Positions 29,667 to 39,208 of a stretch of DNA of 64,000 nucleotides are shown in pieces; position 1 is the first letter of the stretch; each line of letters begins with the position of its first letter. The notes beneath the pieces were generated by a model, which saw nothing but the letters and a program-made list of their open reading frames with translations, had not been told where the DNA came from and did not search any database. The stretch covers positions 202,039-266,038 of the forward strand of contig NZ_FWXX01000006.1 of NCBI RefSeq assembly GCF_900176475.1. The letters are read 5' to 3'. A program made the translations under genes and the position numbers. This stretch comes from Tropicibacter naphthalenivorans (lineage in GTDB: Bacteria; Pseudomonadota; Alphaproteobacteria; Rhodobacterales; Rhodobacteraceae).

Positions 29667-30593
29667 CTAGGGGGGCGTCTGCGGGGTCGACACATTGTCG
29701 AGCCTGCGCACCAGTTGATCAATGCGGCGATAGCGGTCGATGGCCGCGTCGCCACGCATCGAATGCACCTGCCACGCAAGGCAGTTCATCAAGGTGACCG
29801 CCGCCGTAAAGGTATTGAACGGTGCCGGGCTTTGGGTGCGGCAGCGTAGCGTCATGTCGGCGGCACGGGCGCTGGCCCCGGCGGACAAGTCGGTGATCAA
29901 CAAGGTGCGCGCCCCCGCCTCGCGCGAGGCTTCGAGCATGTCCACAAGGATCTTGGGGCGTCTGCGAAAGGCGATGACCAGCAGCAAATCCCCCTCTTGG
30001 AGGCTGCCCACGTCATGCGACAACGACCCCGAGCCAAAGTTCATCAGGTGGACCTCGCCCCGGATCAGGGTCAGGTAATGCGCGATGTGCAGGCCCAGAC
30101 CATGCCCGCTGCGCAGGCCGATGATCCACACCCGCCGCGCGTTGGCAATCGCCCCGGCGGCCTCTGTCATCCGCGCCTCGGGGATCGCCGCAAGGGTCTG
30201 CCGGATGTTTTCCAGGTCGTCCTCCATCATGCGCTGCGCGGAAACCTCAGGCGCTTGCTCGGCGCGGCTCAGGCCACCTTGGGGCGAGCCCCAGAATTGC
30301 TCGTTGCGGATCGCGCGCTTGGCCTCGGGGTAACTGCGATAGCCGAGCGTGCGGATGAGGCGCGCCGCCGTGCTCTTGGACACGCCCGCCTTGGTCGCCA
30401 GTTCGGCGGCGGTGTAGCTTGGCAGCTCCATCTGGTGTTCCAGCAGCACGTCCGCCAACCGCTGCTCGGACCGGGTCAGCGCCGGATAGGCCCGGTAAAT
30501 CCGCCCCTCAAGCGTCTGGTCCCCAAGCCCCTCCGCAGGCGCGGGCTGCGCGGGATCGACCGCCGTGGGCCTGTTGGCTCTTTCTTTCGTCAT
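29667..30593 (-). CDS. RpiR-family regulator (HTH plus SIS domain)
   Basis: 308 residues. N-terminal RpiR helix-turn-helix (TAAELATKAGVSKSTAARLIRTLGY) and a C-terminal SIS sugar-phosphate-binding domain (RRVWIIGLRSGHGLGLHIAHYL, GDLLLVIAFRRR). It converges with the importer/racemase genes and is divergent from the HD-thiolase gene. RpiR proteins usually control sugar or amino-sugar catabolism; the neighbouring CUT1 importer is a plausible target. Confidence 0.9.
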   Translation of the reverse strand: MTKERANRPTAVDPAQPAPAEGLGDQTLEGRIYRAYPALTRSEQRLADVLLEHQMELPSYTAAELATKAGVSKSTAARLIRTLGYRSYPEAKRAIRNEQFWGSPQGGLSRAEQAPEVSAQRMMEDDLENIRQTLAAIPEARMTEAAGAIANARRVWIIGLRSGHGLGLHIAHYLTLIRGEVHLMNFGSGSLSHDVGSLQEGDLLLVIAFRRRPKILVDMLEASREAGARTLLITDLSAGASARAADMTLRCRTQSPAPFNTFTAAVTLMNCLAWQVHSMRGDAAIDRYRRIDQLVRRLDNVSTPQTPP

Positions 30594-30620
30594 ACCCCCA
30601 TCTCAACAGTATTTCCTCGG

Positions 30621-32090
30621 ATGAAAAGCTATCAAATTGTTCGCCCGACCGCGCCAGAGGCGCAGCAGATCCTCGACGCCTTTCCGCGCGCCGCCGAGCT
30701 GGCCCCCGACCTGCAATCGGCCTGCGTCACTGCGTGGTTTTCGGCGCTGTCCGCCTCAAGTTACGACCGCATTCAGGACGTGCCCTTTTCGCATGGCTCG
30801 ACAGATACGCTGGTGGATCATACCAACGATGTGACCGAAGCGGGGCTGGCGTTGCTCCCCGTGGCCGAGACGCGTTGGAACTGGACGGTGAACCGGCAGC
30901 ACTTGTTGGCGATGCTGCTGCATGACCTCGACAAACCGCTGCTGATGGATCGCGGCGCAGAGGGCGACGTGGCCACACCCGTGTCGCTGCGGGCACTGAT
31001 GGCGCGGCACGCCGCGCTCGACTGGGAGGCGGTGGTCGACGTGATCTATGGCTGCGCCAATCAGGCGGGCGAAGACAACCGCAGCGTCGCCCGTATGGCG
31101 CTGCTGCTTGCGGGGATGCCAGAAACCGTTTCGGGCACAACGATCAACCGCCTGTGCGGCTCGGGCATGGATGCGGTGCTGGGCGCTTGGCGCAGGTTGG
31201 CGTTAGGCGAAGGCGACATCGCCATCGCGGGCGGCGTCGAAAGCATGAGCCGCGCGCCCTTTGTCATGCCCAAGGCCACCAGCGCTTTTTCGCGCGCCAA
31301 CAGCGTCGAGGACACCACCATCGGCTGGCGGTTCGTCAACCCGGTGATGCAGCGCCTTTATGGCACCGACTCGATGCCCGAAACCGCCGAGAACGTGGCC
31401 GAGGACTTTGGCATCTCTCGTGCCGATCAGGACGCCTTTGCCCTGCGCTCGCAGCAGCGTGCGGCGGCGGCGATTGCCTCGGGCGCATTCGCCCAAGAGA
31501 TCATCCCCGTGGACATCCCGCAGCGCCGCGGCGATCCGATCGTCTTTGATACCGACGAACACCCGCGCGCCACGTCGCTGGAGACACTCGGCGCGCTGAG
31601 GGCGCCCTTCCGCGAAGGCGGGTCTGTGACGGCGGGCAATGCGTCGGGCGTGAACGATGGCGCGGCGGCGCTGATCCTGGCAACCGGGGCGGGGATCAAA
31701 CGTCACGGACTGACGCCGCTGGCCCGCGTTACCGGCGGCGCGACCGCCGGGGTGGCCGCGCGCATCATGGGGATTGGCCCGGCACCGGCAACGGAAAAGC
31801 TGTGTGCGCACCTTGGCCTTGCGCCGACCGATTTCGACGTGATCGAATTGAACGAAGCCTTTGCCAGCCAAGCGCTGGCCGTGTTGCGCCGCCTTGGCCT
31901 GCCCGATGATGCAGAGCACGTGAACCGCAATGGCGGCGCGATTGCGCTGGGGCATCCGCTGGGCATGTCCGGCGCGCGCATCACCGGCACCGCGGCGCGG
32001 CAACTGGCAAAGGGTCAGGGCACACGCGCGCTGGCCACCATGTGTATTGGTGTCGGACAGGGCATCGCCATCGGTCTCGAAGCCGTCTGA
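30621..32090 (+). CDS. In-frame fusion of an HD-domain protein to a thiolase lacking its N-terminus
   Basis: Residues 1-115 (MKSYQIVRPTAPEAQQ) resemble an HD-domain phosphohydrolase, with HTND and MLLHDLDKPLL. From about residue 120 (VSLRALMARH) the sequence is a thiolase close to beta-ketoadipyl-CoA thiolases: active-site Cys in INRLCGSGMDA, His in GGAIALGHPLGMSG and Cys in TMCIGVGQG. The first 30 or so residues of a normal thiolase (the RTPxGR region) are missing. The junction near 30955-30975 looks like a deletion that joined two genes in frame. Thiolase activity is doubtful without the N-terminal strand. Confidence 0.75.
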   Translation: MKSYQIVRPTAPEAQQILDAFPRAAELAPDLQSACVTAWFSALSASSYDRIQDVPFSHGSTDTLVDHTNDVTEAGLALLPVAETRWNWTVNRQHLLAMLLHDLDKPLLMDRGAEGDVATPVSLRALMARHAALDWEAVVDVIYGCANQAGEDNRSVARMALLLAGMPETVSGTTINRLCGSGMDAVLGAWRRLALGEGDIAIAGGVESMSRAPFVMPKATSAFSRANSVEDTTIGWRFVNPVMQRLYGTDSMPETAENVAEDFGISRADQDAFALRSQQRAAAAIASGAFAQEIIPVDIPQRRGDPIVFDTDEHPRATSLETLGALRAPFREGGSVTAGNASGVNDGAAALILATGAGIKRHGLTPLARVTGGATAGVAARIMGIGPAPATEKLCAHLGLAPTDFDVIELNEAFASQALAVLRRLGLPDDAEHVNRNGGAIALGHPLGMSGARITGTAARQLAKGQGTRALATMCIGVGQGIAIGLEAV

Positions 32091-32103
32091 GGGAGGAATT
32101 GAC

Positions 32104-32770
32104 ATGAAACTGCATTGGTCCCCGCGCTCACCCTATGTGCGCAAGGTCATGATTTTTCTCAAAGAAGCCGGAATGGAAGATCGGGTCGAGCTGTCGCGCA
32201 ACGTGGTCGCGCTGCACATGCCCACGCCGCAGGCGGTGCTGGCGGACAACCCCTTGGGCAAGATCCCGACGTTGGTGACGGACGCGGGCAAGCCGCTGTA
32301 TGACAGCCGCGTGGTCTGTGAATACCTGGATAGCCTCGCGGGAACGGCCTTTTTTTCCGACCGACCCGGCCGCACGCATGGATCAGCTTTGCTGGCAGGC
32401 TCTGGGCGATGGGATGACCGATATCCTGCTGCTGTGGCGCACAGAGCTGGCGCGACCTGCGGCCGCGTGGGACAAGGTCACAGACGCGTGGCGCGTGAAA
32501 ATCCGTGCCGCGATGCGCCAGCTGGAACAGGACGCCGCGCAGCTGTCGAAAAGCCCCTTTGGGATTGGGCAAATCTCGGTGATCTGCGCGCTTGGGCAAC
32601 TGGATTTCCGCTGGTCCGATTGCGACTGGCGCACCCACTTCCCGCAGCTTGCGGCATTTGACGCGCAAATGGCACAGCGCGCCTCTGTCGCCAGCACGGT
32701 GCCAGATGATGACCACGCGGGCGACAACGTCGCCGACATCACCGCCGGACATCTGTGGTTCGAGACCTAA
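32104..32770 (+). pseudogene. Glutathione S-transferase-like protein, frameshifted in a T run
   Basis: N-terminal thioredoxin-like domain (MKLHWSPRSPYVRKVMIFLKEAG, NPLGKIPTLV, YDSRVVCEYLD) and a C-terminal helical domain (MDQLCWQALGDGMTDILLLWRTE) lie in different frames. The switch is at a 7-T run (32349-32355); removing one T restores one protein of about 220 residues. Shine-Dalgarno GGAGG lies upstream, directly after the thiolase stop. Confidence 0.82.
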
Positions 32771-32771
32771 G

Positions 32772-32793
32772 TCCTAAAACCTAGCTTTTAGGA
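32772..32793. promoter_or_regulatory. Inverted repeat upstream of the GntR gene
   Basis: Perfect 8-bp inverted repeat TCCTAAAA / TTTTAGGA with a 6-base spacer, right after the GST stop and 60 bases before the GntR ATG. There is no T tail, so an operator for the GntR protein fits better than a terminator, though it could serve as either. Confidence 0.45.
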
Positions 32794-32852
32794 TTGAAGG
32801 CGCGCGTTAACCTCTGCACCCTGATCCTCACGCGAAGATCGGGGTATGGAAC

Positions 32853-33605
32853 ATGTCGCAAAACAAAGCTGAGAACGCCACCGTGGCGGCGCTTCAGAAA
32901 AGCAACGTCTCGCGCTACATCCAACTGGCCAGCCTGTTTCGCCAGCGCATCGAAAGCGGAGAGTGGGAGGTCGGCGCAAAAATCCCCACGGTCAAGGAGC
33001 TGTCCGAACAATGCGGCGTGGCGACGATGACCATCCGCCAAGCGCTCGCAACGCTTGAAAAAGAAGGGCTGATTGCACGCTACCGAGCCAAGGGCACCTT
33101 TGTGCTGGACCGTCCGAAGCGCGACCTGTGGTGCGAGGTCAAGACCGACTGGACGGGGATGCTGATCGCGCGCGACAATGCAACGATCGAAATCCTCGAA
33201 GATGACCGCAACGTCGCCCTGCCCCGCTACGAAGGGCATATCGGCAATGCCGCGCCCGCCTATCGCCACCTGCGCCGCCGTCACACGCGGGACGGGATCA
33301 CCTTTTTGCTGGCCGACATCTACGTCGATGAACGGATCTGCCCGCAGATCGACGAGGCCGATTATGGCAAGGTGACGGCGATGCGGCTGGTGTCGGACAT
33401 TCCGGGCCAGACGATCAGCGACGCCAACCAGATCGTGACCATCGGCTCGTCTGATCTGTCGATTGCCGATCTGCTGAACGTCTCCATCGGAGAGCCGGTG
33501 GCCAAGGTCCAGCGGATGGCGGTCAACCAGCATGGCGACATCATCCTGCTGGCCAATGGCGTCTATCGTGGCGACATGATGAAGATCGAGGTCAAGCTGC
33601 GCTAA
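32853..33605 (+). CDS. GntR/HutC-family regulator (UTRA domain)
   Basis: 250 residues: GntR winged helix at residues 20-88 (KIPTVKELSEQCGVATMTIRQALATLEKEGLI) and a UTRA effector-binding domain. The gene sits between catabolic genes on both strands; the acyl-CoA/aromatic block is the likely regulon. Intact. Confidence 0.9.
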   Translation: MSQNKAENATVAALQKSNVSRYIQLASLFRQRIESGEWEVGAKIPTVKELSEQCGVATMTIRQALATLEKEGLIARYRAKGTFVLDRPKRDLWCEVKTDWTGMLIARDNATIEILEDDRNVALPRYEGHIGNAAPAYRHLRRRHTRDGITFLLADIYVDERICPQIDEADYGKVTAMRLVSDIPGQTISDANQIVTIGSSDLSIADLLNVSIGEPVAKVQRMAVNQHGDIILLANGVYRGDMMKIEVKLR

Positions 33606-33640
33606 GGGTGCGCCCCGACCAAAGCCAGGGCGCGAATCCT

Positions 33641-34390
33641 TCAGCTTTTGAACACCGGAGCGCGCTTTTCGCGGAAGGCGGCCATGGCTTCGGCGGTATC
33701 CTCCGAGGTGGACAGCGCCTTGGTCTGGGTCTGCTCAAAGCGGTAGCCTTCGTAGATCGACACGCATTCGGTCTGCTGGAACGACTTCTTCGCGGCGCGC
33801 ACCGCCGAGGGGCTGGCCTTGGCGATATCGGCGGCGATGCCACGGGCGGTGTCCAGCAGGTCTTCGGGCGCGGTGCAGGCCGAGGCCACGTTCATGCGCA
33901 GCAATTCCGGGCCATATACGCGGCGCGCGGTCATGACCATCATGCGCGCGTCGCTTTCGCCAAAGTGGCGGCGCACATGGGCGACGCCGCCCGCAAGACC
34001 GACCATGACCTCGGTCATCTGCAGGAACCCCTTTTCCGAAGTCACGATGATGTCAGAGCACAGCGCGGTCACGCAGCCCGCGCCGATGGCCGCGCCATTG
34101 ACAGCCGCGATGATCGGCTTTGGGCACTCCAGCAGGCAGTCAAAGCTGGCCCGGACGCGCCGGTTGTGCGCGGTGTAGACGCCCGGTTCCCGCGTCGGCC
34201 GCTCGGACAGGTCTGCGCCCGCGGAAAAGGCTTTGCCCGCACCGGTGATGATGATCGCACGCACATCCGTCCGGTCGCCTAGGGCGTCGATCACCTCGAC
34301 CAGTTCTTCGCGAAAGCGGTTGTTCTGCGCGTTGACGGGTGCGCGGTCGATGGTCACGGTGGCGATAAAATCGCTTACCTCTAGGGACAG
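33641..34390 (-). CDS. Enoyl-CoA hydratase/isomerase family protein, fused upstream to a flavin reductase fragment
   Basis: Crotonase fold: ITGAGKAFSAGADLSERP (first oxyanion loop) and AAVNGAAIGAGCVTALCSDIIVT (second). About 250 residues from the start of similarity at LSLEVSDF. No normal start codon is evident there (the nearest is CTG at 34390). As sequenced, the frame is open from the flavin reductase ATG at 34861 through this gene to 33641, so it would be made as a 406-residue fusion. Function in beta-oxidation-like or aromatic CoA catabolism is inferred from neighbours. Confidence 0.82.
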   Translation of the reverse strand: MSLEVSDFIATVTIDRAPVNAQNNRFREELVEVIDALGDRTDVRAIIITGAGKAFSAGADLSERPTREPGVYTAHNRRVRASFDCLLECPKPIIAAVNGAAIGAGCVTALCSDIIVTSEKGFLQMTEVMVGLAGGVAHVRRHFGESDARMMVMTARRVYGPELLRMNVASACTAPEDLLDTARGIAADIAKASPSAVRAAKKSFQQTECVSIYEGYRFEQTQTKALSTSEDTAEAMAAFREKRAPVFKS

Positions 34391-34399
34391 CGTCTGGTG

Positions 34400-34426
34400 G
34401 GTCCTTGGTCCTTGGTCCTTGGTCTT
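34400..34426. repeat. Three-and-a-half copies of a 7-bp tandem repeat at a gene junction
   Basis: GGTCCTT is repeated in tandem (last unit imperfect) between the end of the flavin reductase remnant and the start of the enoyl-CoA hydratase. On the coding strand it reads AAGGACC, i.e. repeated Shine-Dalgarno-like AAGGA. Copy-number change by slippage would alter both spacing and frame. Confidence 0.7.
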
Positions 34427-34430
34427 GAAG

Positions 34431-34861
34431 TCAGTCGATCTTGGGCCGCGCCATCTCAAAAGAGACTGGCGGCATTCGATGGACACGGGGCTTTCGGCGA
34501 CACGCATCACCGGGATGTTCTCGCAAGCCACGGGCGTCAGCCCTGCGGCGGCGAATTCGTCCACCTCTGCCGGGTACGGGGCAGAGCTTTGGTTCATTGC
34601 CTCGCGCAGATCATAGGTGGCGATATTGACGCAGAACGCACCGGTCGCCTCGGCATTGGTCACGCTGTCCTTTGGGCCATCGGCGGAAAACACCACGAAC
34701 GGCGGTTTGCCGGAAATGGCGTTAAAGCACGAATAGGGGGCCAGGTTGTTGGTGCCGTACGGCCCAACCGTTGAAATCCAACCGATCGGGCGCGGCACCA
34801 CCAACGCCAGCCAAGGGTTATGCGGCAGACCGTGGTCCTGCGTTCGCGGATCATAGAACAT
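34431..34861 (-). pseudogene. Flavin reductase-like (FMN-binding split barrel) protein with internal deletion
   Basis: The first 130 residues (MFYDPRTQDHGLPHNPWLALVVPRPIGWIST, APYSCFNAISGKPPFVVFSA, SPVSIECR) fit the DIM6/NTAB flavin reductase family of about 205 residues. The expected C-terminus, FEMARPKID followed by TGA (34431-34433), appears immediately afterwards in another frame, so roughly 60 residues between ECR and FEM are missing. The reading frame instead runs on into the enoyl-CoA hydratase. Confidence 0.72.
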
Positions 34862-34867
34862 GGCCGC

Positions 34868-35485
34868 TTAGCCCGCCGCCGGCATTTTGGACAACACGCC
34901 ATCCTGGATCGGCAAGGACACCTCCATGCCTTGCGGCAAGGGGATGCGGTGCACATTCAACGTCATGGCAACCATCGAGTAATAGCCGATCACCGCCGTC
35001 AGCTCGACCGCACCGACCTCTCCCCAGCGGGCGACGATGGCCGCATAGTCGGCGTCTGCAACGTTGCCGGTTTCCACCAGCTGGCGGGCGAACTCATAGA
35101 TCTCGCGGGCGGCCTCGTCGCCTTTGAAATCCGGCAGTGAACAGGTGCGGATCGCCTCACCGATCGCCGGATCAAGCCCCGCCCGGCCCGCGTCGCCAAG
35201 GTGGATCGCCCACTCCAGCTCGCTGTTCCAGCGCCGCGCGGTCACAAGGATCGCCAGTTCGTTCAGATGCGTCGGCAGCGAGGTCTCAAAGCGCAACACC
35301 CGCCCCAGACGCTGCCAGCGGTCCGCCAGAACCGGGTTGTGCAGCGCCGCGCGCAGCGGGCCGACCAGCGTCTTGCGCGGGCCGGAAACGATCTGCTCGT
35401 AGACTTCCTTTTGCGCAGGCGTCATGGTCTCGGCCTCGGGAAAGCTGATGCGCCCGGCGCTCGGCTTGGTGGTTTGGTCCGTCAT
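34868..35485 (-). CDS. Carboxymuconolactone decarboxylase-like (AhpD-type) protein
   Basis: 205 residues resembling the CMD family: SLPTHLNELAILVTARRWNSELEWAIHLGDAGRAGL. The CxxC of peroxidase-type AhpD is not seen, so a decarboxylase-like or unknown catalytic role is likelier. The ATG at 35485 overlaps the CoA-transferase stop (ATGA). It sits between the CoA-transferase and the flavin reductase fragment in a minus-strand operon. Confidence 0.85.
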   Translation of the reverse strand: MTDQTTKPSAGRISFPEAETMTPAQKEVYEQIVSGPRKTLVGPLRAALHNPVLADRWQRLGRVLRFETSLPTHLNELAILVTARRWNSELEWAIHLGDAGRAGLDPAIGEAIRTCSLPDFKGDEAAREIYEFARQLVETGNVADADYAAIVARWGEVGAVELTAVIGYYSMVAMTLNVHRIPLPQGMEVSLPIQDGVLSKMPAAG

Positions 35486-36674
35486 TCTGCCGCCTCCAGT
35501 CCCAGCGCGGAAAGCACCTCTGCGGTATGTGCCCCAGCAGCGGCGGCGCCTTTTCAAACGACAGCGGTGCGTTGCGGAAGTTCAGCGGGCTGACCACTTG
35601 TTTCAGCGTCCCGGACAGCGGGTGCGGAATGTCGCGCAGCATCTCGCGGTGCTTGACCTGCGGCTCTTCGTACACGCGGTCGATGGTGTTGAGCGGCCCC
35701 AAAGGCACCCCGGCGGCAGCGAACTTACCGACCCACTCGTCGATGGTGCCAGAGGCCAGCGCCGCAACCAGGATCTCTTCCAACTCGGGCAGGTTTTCGA
35801 CCCGCGCGGCGTTGGTGGCGAATTTCGGATCGTCCGCCAAGGCGGGCTGGCCGATCACCTCGGAGAACTTGCGGAACTGCCCATCGTTGCCCACCGCCAG
35901 CACGATGAACCCGTCCGAGACAGGGTAAACGTTCTGCGGCTGGATATTGGGGTGACGGTTGCCCCGGCGCACGGGAGTGTTCCCCGACACGAGGTAGTTC
36001 ATCGCCTGATTGGCCAGCATCGCCACCGACACGTCCAGCATGGCGAGGTCGATGTGATCGCCCTGCCCCGTCTGGGTCCGGTTCGCCAGCGCGCCCAAGA
36101 CCCCGATCGCGGCATACATGCCGGTCATGATGTCGATGATCGGAACGCCGACCTTTTGCGGCCCGCCCCCCGGTGCATCATCCGGCCCACCGGTAACGCT
36201 CATCAAGCCGCCCATGCCTTGGATCATGAAGTCATAGGCGGCGTCATTGGCCATCGGCCCACTCAGGCCAAAGCCGGTGATCGAGCAATAGATCAGGCCG
36301 GGGTTTTCCTTTTTCAGGTCCTCATAGCCCAGACCCATGCGATCCAGCGTCCCGGTCTTGAAGTTCTCCAGCACGATGTCCGACTTGGCCGCCAGCGCGC
36401 GCACCGCGGCGCGGCCTTCTTCGGATTTCAGGTCCAGCTCGACCGAGCGTTTACCGCGATTAACCGACAGGTAATAGCCTGCTTCGCGGGTCGCATTGCC
36501 GTCCTTATCCTTGAGGAACGGCGGCCCCCAACGGCGGGTGTCATCCCCTTCGCCAAGGCGTTCAACCTTGATGACGTCGGCACCCATGTCGGCCAATATC
36601 TGGCCTGCCCAAGGCCCAGCCATGATCCGGCTTGGGTCGAGCACGCGGATATGCGAGAGAGGTCCAGACATCAA
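35482..36674 (-). pseudogene. CaiB/BaiF-type (family III) CoA-transferase, frameshifted near its end
   Basis: About 398 codons; GPWAGQILADMGADVIKVE, NRGKRSVELDLKSEEGR and ENFKTGTLDRMGLGYEDL (ENF motif) identify the family, whose catalytic Asp is in the YDFMIQGMGG region. The frame is lost at a C run (35532-35535 on the plus strand): adding one base restores the C-terminus GAHTAEVLSALGLEAAE and a TGA overlapping the next ATG. Only the last 17 residues are affected. It overlaps the upstream hydrolase gene by 4 bases. Confidence 0.87.
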
Positions 36675-37483
36675 ATTGTCTCCTTTTGGGGCGTGGTGGC
36701 AGCGAGGAAGTCCGCCAGAGCGGCGTTAAAGGCTTCGGGTGCCTGGTAATTCGGGATGTGGCCCGCCTGCGGGACGGTGGCAAAGCGCGCATCGGGCGCG
36801 GCGGCGAACTGGGCGGGCACGGCAGAGGGCATCGCCCCGTCCAGCGCCCCGGCCAACCCCAGCAGTGGGCAAGTCAGGGTTTCGACGACGGCGGACAGGT
36901 CATAGCTGGCCAGCGCATGGGTTGCGGCGGCAAAGCCCCCGGCCGGGGTCGCGGCGATCATGGCGCGCAGCTGCGCGGCCTTTGGATCGTGCGTTGCCAC
37001 ACCGGGCAGCCAATTCTTGGCGGTTTGCTCGGCGATCACCTGCATCCCCTGCGCCAGCGCCGTCTCGCGCCGTTCCGTCCAAAAGGCGACCCGCGCGGGC
37101 GCGCTTTTGCAGATGCCATCCACAACCACGAACCGCGCAAAGCGGGCGGGGTCGATGGCATGGGCCGCAAGCCCACTGGGCACACCCATCGACAGGCCGA
37201 CAAAGGTGCAGCGTTTGATATCAAGGTGGTCCAGCAGCGCGATGATGTCGGCGCCGTATTGCTCAAAGCGCATCGGACCGTCCGGCAAGCTGGACCCGCC
37301 GTGCCCGCGCTGATCAAAGCGCAGCACCCGGTGCGTCGCGCCAAAGGCGGCAACCTGCGCGTCCCAGACGCCAAGGTCGGTCATCACCGAGTTGGCAAAG
37401 ACGATCACTTCGGCATCCTCGGGGCCATCCAGAGCGGCGTTCAGATGCCCGCCGTCGGGCAAAGTGACTTGGAAAACGGTCAT
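36671..37483 (-). CDS. Alpha/beta hydrolase resembling 3-oxoadipate enol-lactonase
   Basis: 270 residues; nucleophile elbow GLSMG, FDQRGHGGSS after the oxyanion region, and a C-terminal His in VPQAGHIPNYQ. Looks like the PcaD (3-oxoadipate enol-lactone hydrolase) group, which fits a thiolase and CMD-like protein nearby, but the rest of the protocatechuate pathway is absent. Overlaps the CoA-transferase by 4 bases and the TRAP gene's stop by 4 bases. Confidence 0.85.
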   Translation of the reverse strand: MTVFQVTLPDGGHLNAALDGPEDAEVIVFANSVMTDLGVWDAQVAAFGATHRVLRFDQRGHGGSSLPDGPMRFEQYGADIIALLDHLDIKRCTFVGLSMGVPSGLAAHAIDPARFARFVVVDGICKSAPARVAFWTERRETALAQGMQVIAEQTAKNWLPGVATHDPKAAQLRAMIAATPAGGFAAATHALASYDLSAVVETLTCPLLGLAGALDGAMPSAVPAQFAAAPDARFATVPQAGHIPNYQAPEAFNAALADFLAATTPQKETI

Positions 37484-39076
37484 TTCAAACCCTCCCCGGT
37501 TTCAAGTTGGCTCGGTTTGGTTTTGCTCAGGACCCCCGCCCCCATGACCAGCGCAAGGATCGCAAGCCCCGCCATGTCAGAGCGCCATTCCGGCACCAAA
37601 AGGCACAGCCCGCCCACCAAGAGGGCCGCCGCTTCCCACCCGACGGCAGGCCGCGCGAGAAAGTAGATGTAGCGCTCGGAGGCCGCCGACAGCATGAGGA
37701 TCGACAGGATCGCCGTGGTGGCGGCCATGATCACGTGCAGCGTGTCGCCTTGCAGGATCAGCGCCGGGTTCAGCACGAAAAGGAACGGCAGCAGGAACAG
37801 GATCGCGCCCAGCCGCATCGCGGTGACGCCGGTCTTCATGGCCGGAGCCTTGGCGATGGACGATGCAGCCACGGCGGCCATGGCCACGGGCGGCGTGATG
37901 TAGGACAGCATCGCCCAGTACAGGATGAACAGGTGGCTCGCCATCATCGAAAAGCCGCCCTGCACCAGAGCAGGCGCCAAAGATCAGCAGCAGGTACGGG
38001 TTGCCGCCCGCGTATTGCAACAACTCCCGGCTAAAGGCATTGCCCACCCCGGTGATCGACAGCGCGCCCACCACAAGACCCACGCCCGCCAGAACGCCCA
38101 CGAGCATCCCGGTGGTGCGCCCCGTCTCCATGATCATTTCGACCAGCGGCTCGATCCTGCGGCCCTTTTCGGCGCGGATCAGCGCCGTCGCCAGCAGCAT
38201 GAGCGCGCCCCCGGTCGAGGCGCAAGATTCCACCGCCCCCGCATAAGAGGCCGGGTAGCCGCATTTCTTCATGGTCGGGATGGTCATCGACCCGGTCGAG
38301 ATCACGTTGGAAATCACGCTGCCCGACAGCGAGCCGAAAAAGCCCGACGACAGGATAGCCACCTTGGCCGGGCCGCCGCGCGCATGGCCCAACAGCGCGC
38401 TGGCCAGGTCCATAAAGAACACCCCGCCCCCCGAGGCCGTCAGCGCCACGCCAAAGACGATAAAACCGATCAACAGGTCCGCAATGACGCGGATCGGAAT
38501 GCCGATGATGCTTTCGACGCCCAACGAATGGCTCAGGACCGTGTCAGAGAACGACAGCTGCACGCCCCAGAGGAACCCCGGCAGGTGGCCGGTATACAGC
38601 GGAAAGGTCGCAAAGATCGCGCAGATCACGAACAGCGGCACCCCGGCACAGCGACGCACCGCTTCGAGCGCCAGAGCCACCAAAAGCCCCGCTTGAACAA
38701 TGACATAGGTGGGGGCGACAAACTCCCACCCCTTGTAGAGGATGCTTTCGGAGTTGGACGCAAAGAACATGCAGACGTTAAACGCCAGCGCCGCCAGCCC
38801 CCAGTCGTACCAGCGCACGCGGGTCTCATCGGCTTCGCGTGCGGGCGAGCTCAGAAAGGCCACCGGCAGGAACAACCCCACCACGATGTAGTAATAGGCC
38901 GTCGAGATCGGGCGAAAGCCGCCAAGCTTGAGATTGAAAATCTGGTTCGTGATGATCACGAGGCCAATCGCAGACAGGGCGAAGACCGTGAACCACGCCA
39001 GCCCGGACAGCCGCGTGTCCTGTGCGGCCCAAGGGCGAAATGGCGTAATAGCGTCCGGGAGAGCATCTTTTTGCAT
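37480..39076 (-). pseudogene. TRAP transporter fused 4TM/12TM membrane subunit, deletion plus frameshift
   Basis: DctQM-type fusion with many transmembrane segments (AYYYIVVGLFLPVAFL, GGPAKVAILSSGFFGSLSGSVISNVISTGSMTIP). Near 37968-37978 the frame jumps from NPYLLLIFGA to APALVQGGFSMMASHLFILYWAMLSYITPPVA; about 20-25 residues of a conserved membrane hairpin between them are missing and the frame changes. The start at 39076 (MQKDALPDAITPF) has only a weak ribosome site. With the TAXI-type binding protein just upstream it would import an organic acid. Confidence 0.85.
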
Positions 39077-39208
39077 GGTCAGGTCCGTAACAGTAGGAAA
39101 GCCTGCACCCAGAGCCACCACCAATGCGGCAGGGCCCAGCGGGTCTGCGGGGGCATAAGCGGATCGCGCCAAGGCTTGGCCCCAGGCGCGATCACGGTCT
39201 TGGATGGA

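Noticed and set aside
29997..30620. Upstream extension of the HD-thiolase frame
   Set aside because: It is antisense to the well-supported RpiR gene; similarity begins only at the ATG at 30621.
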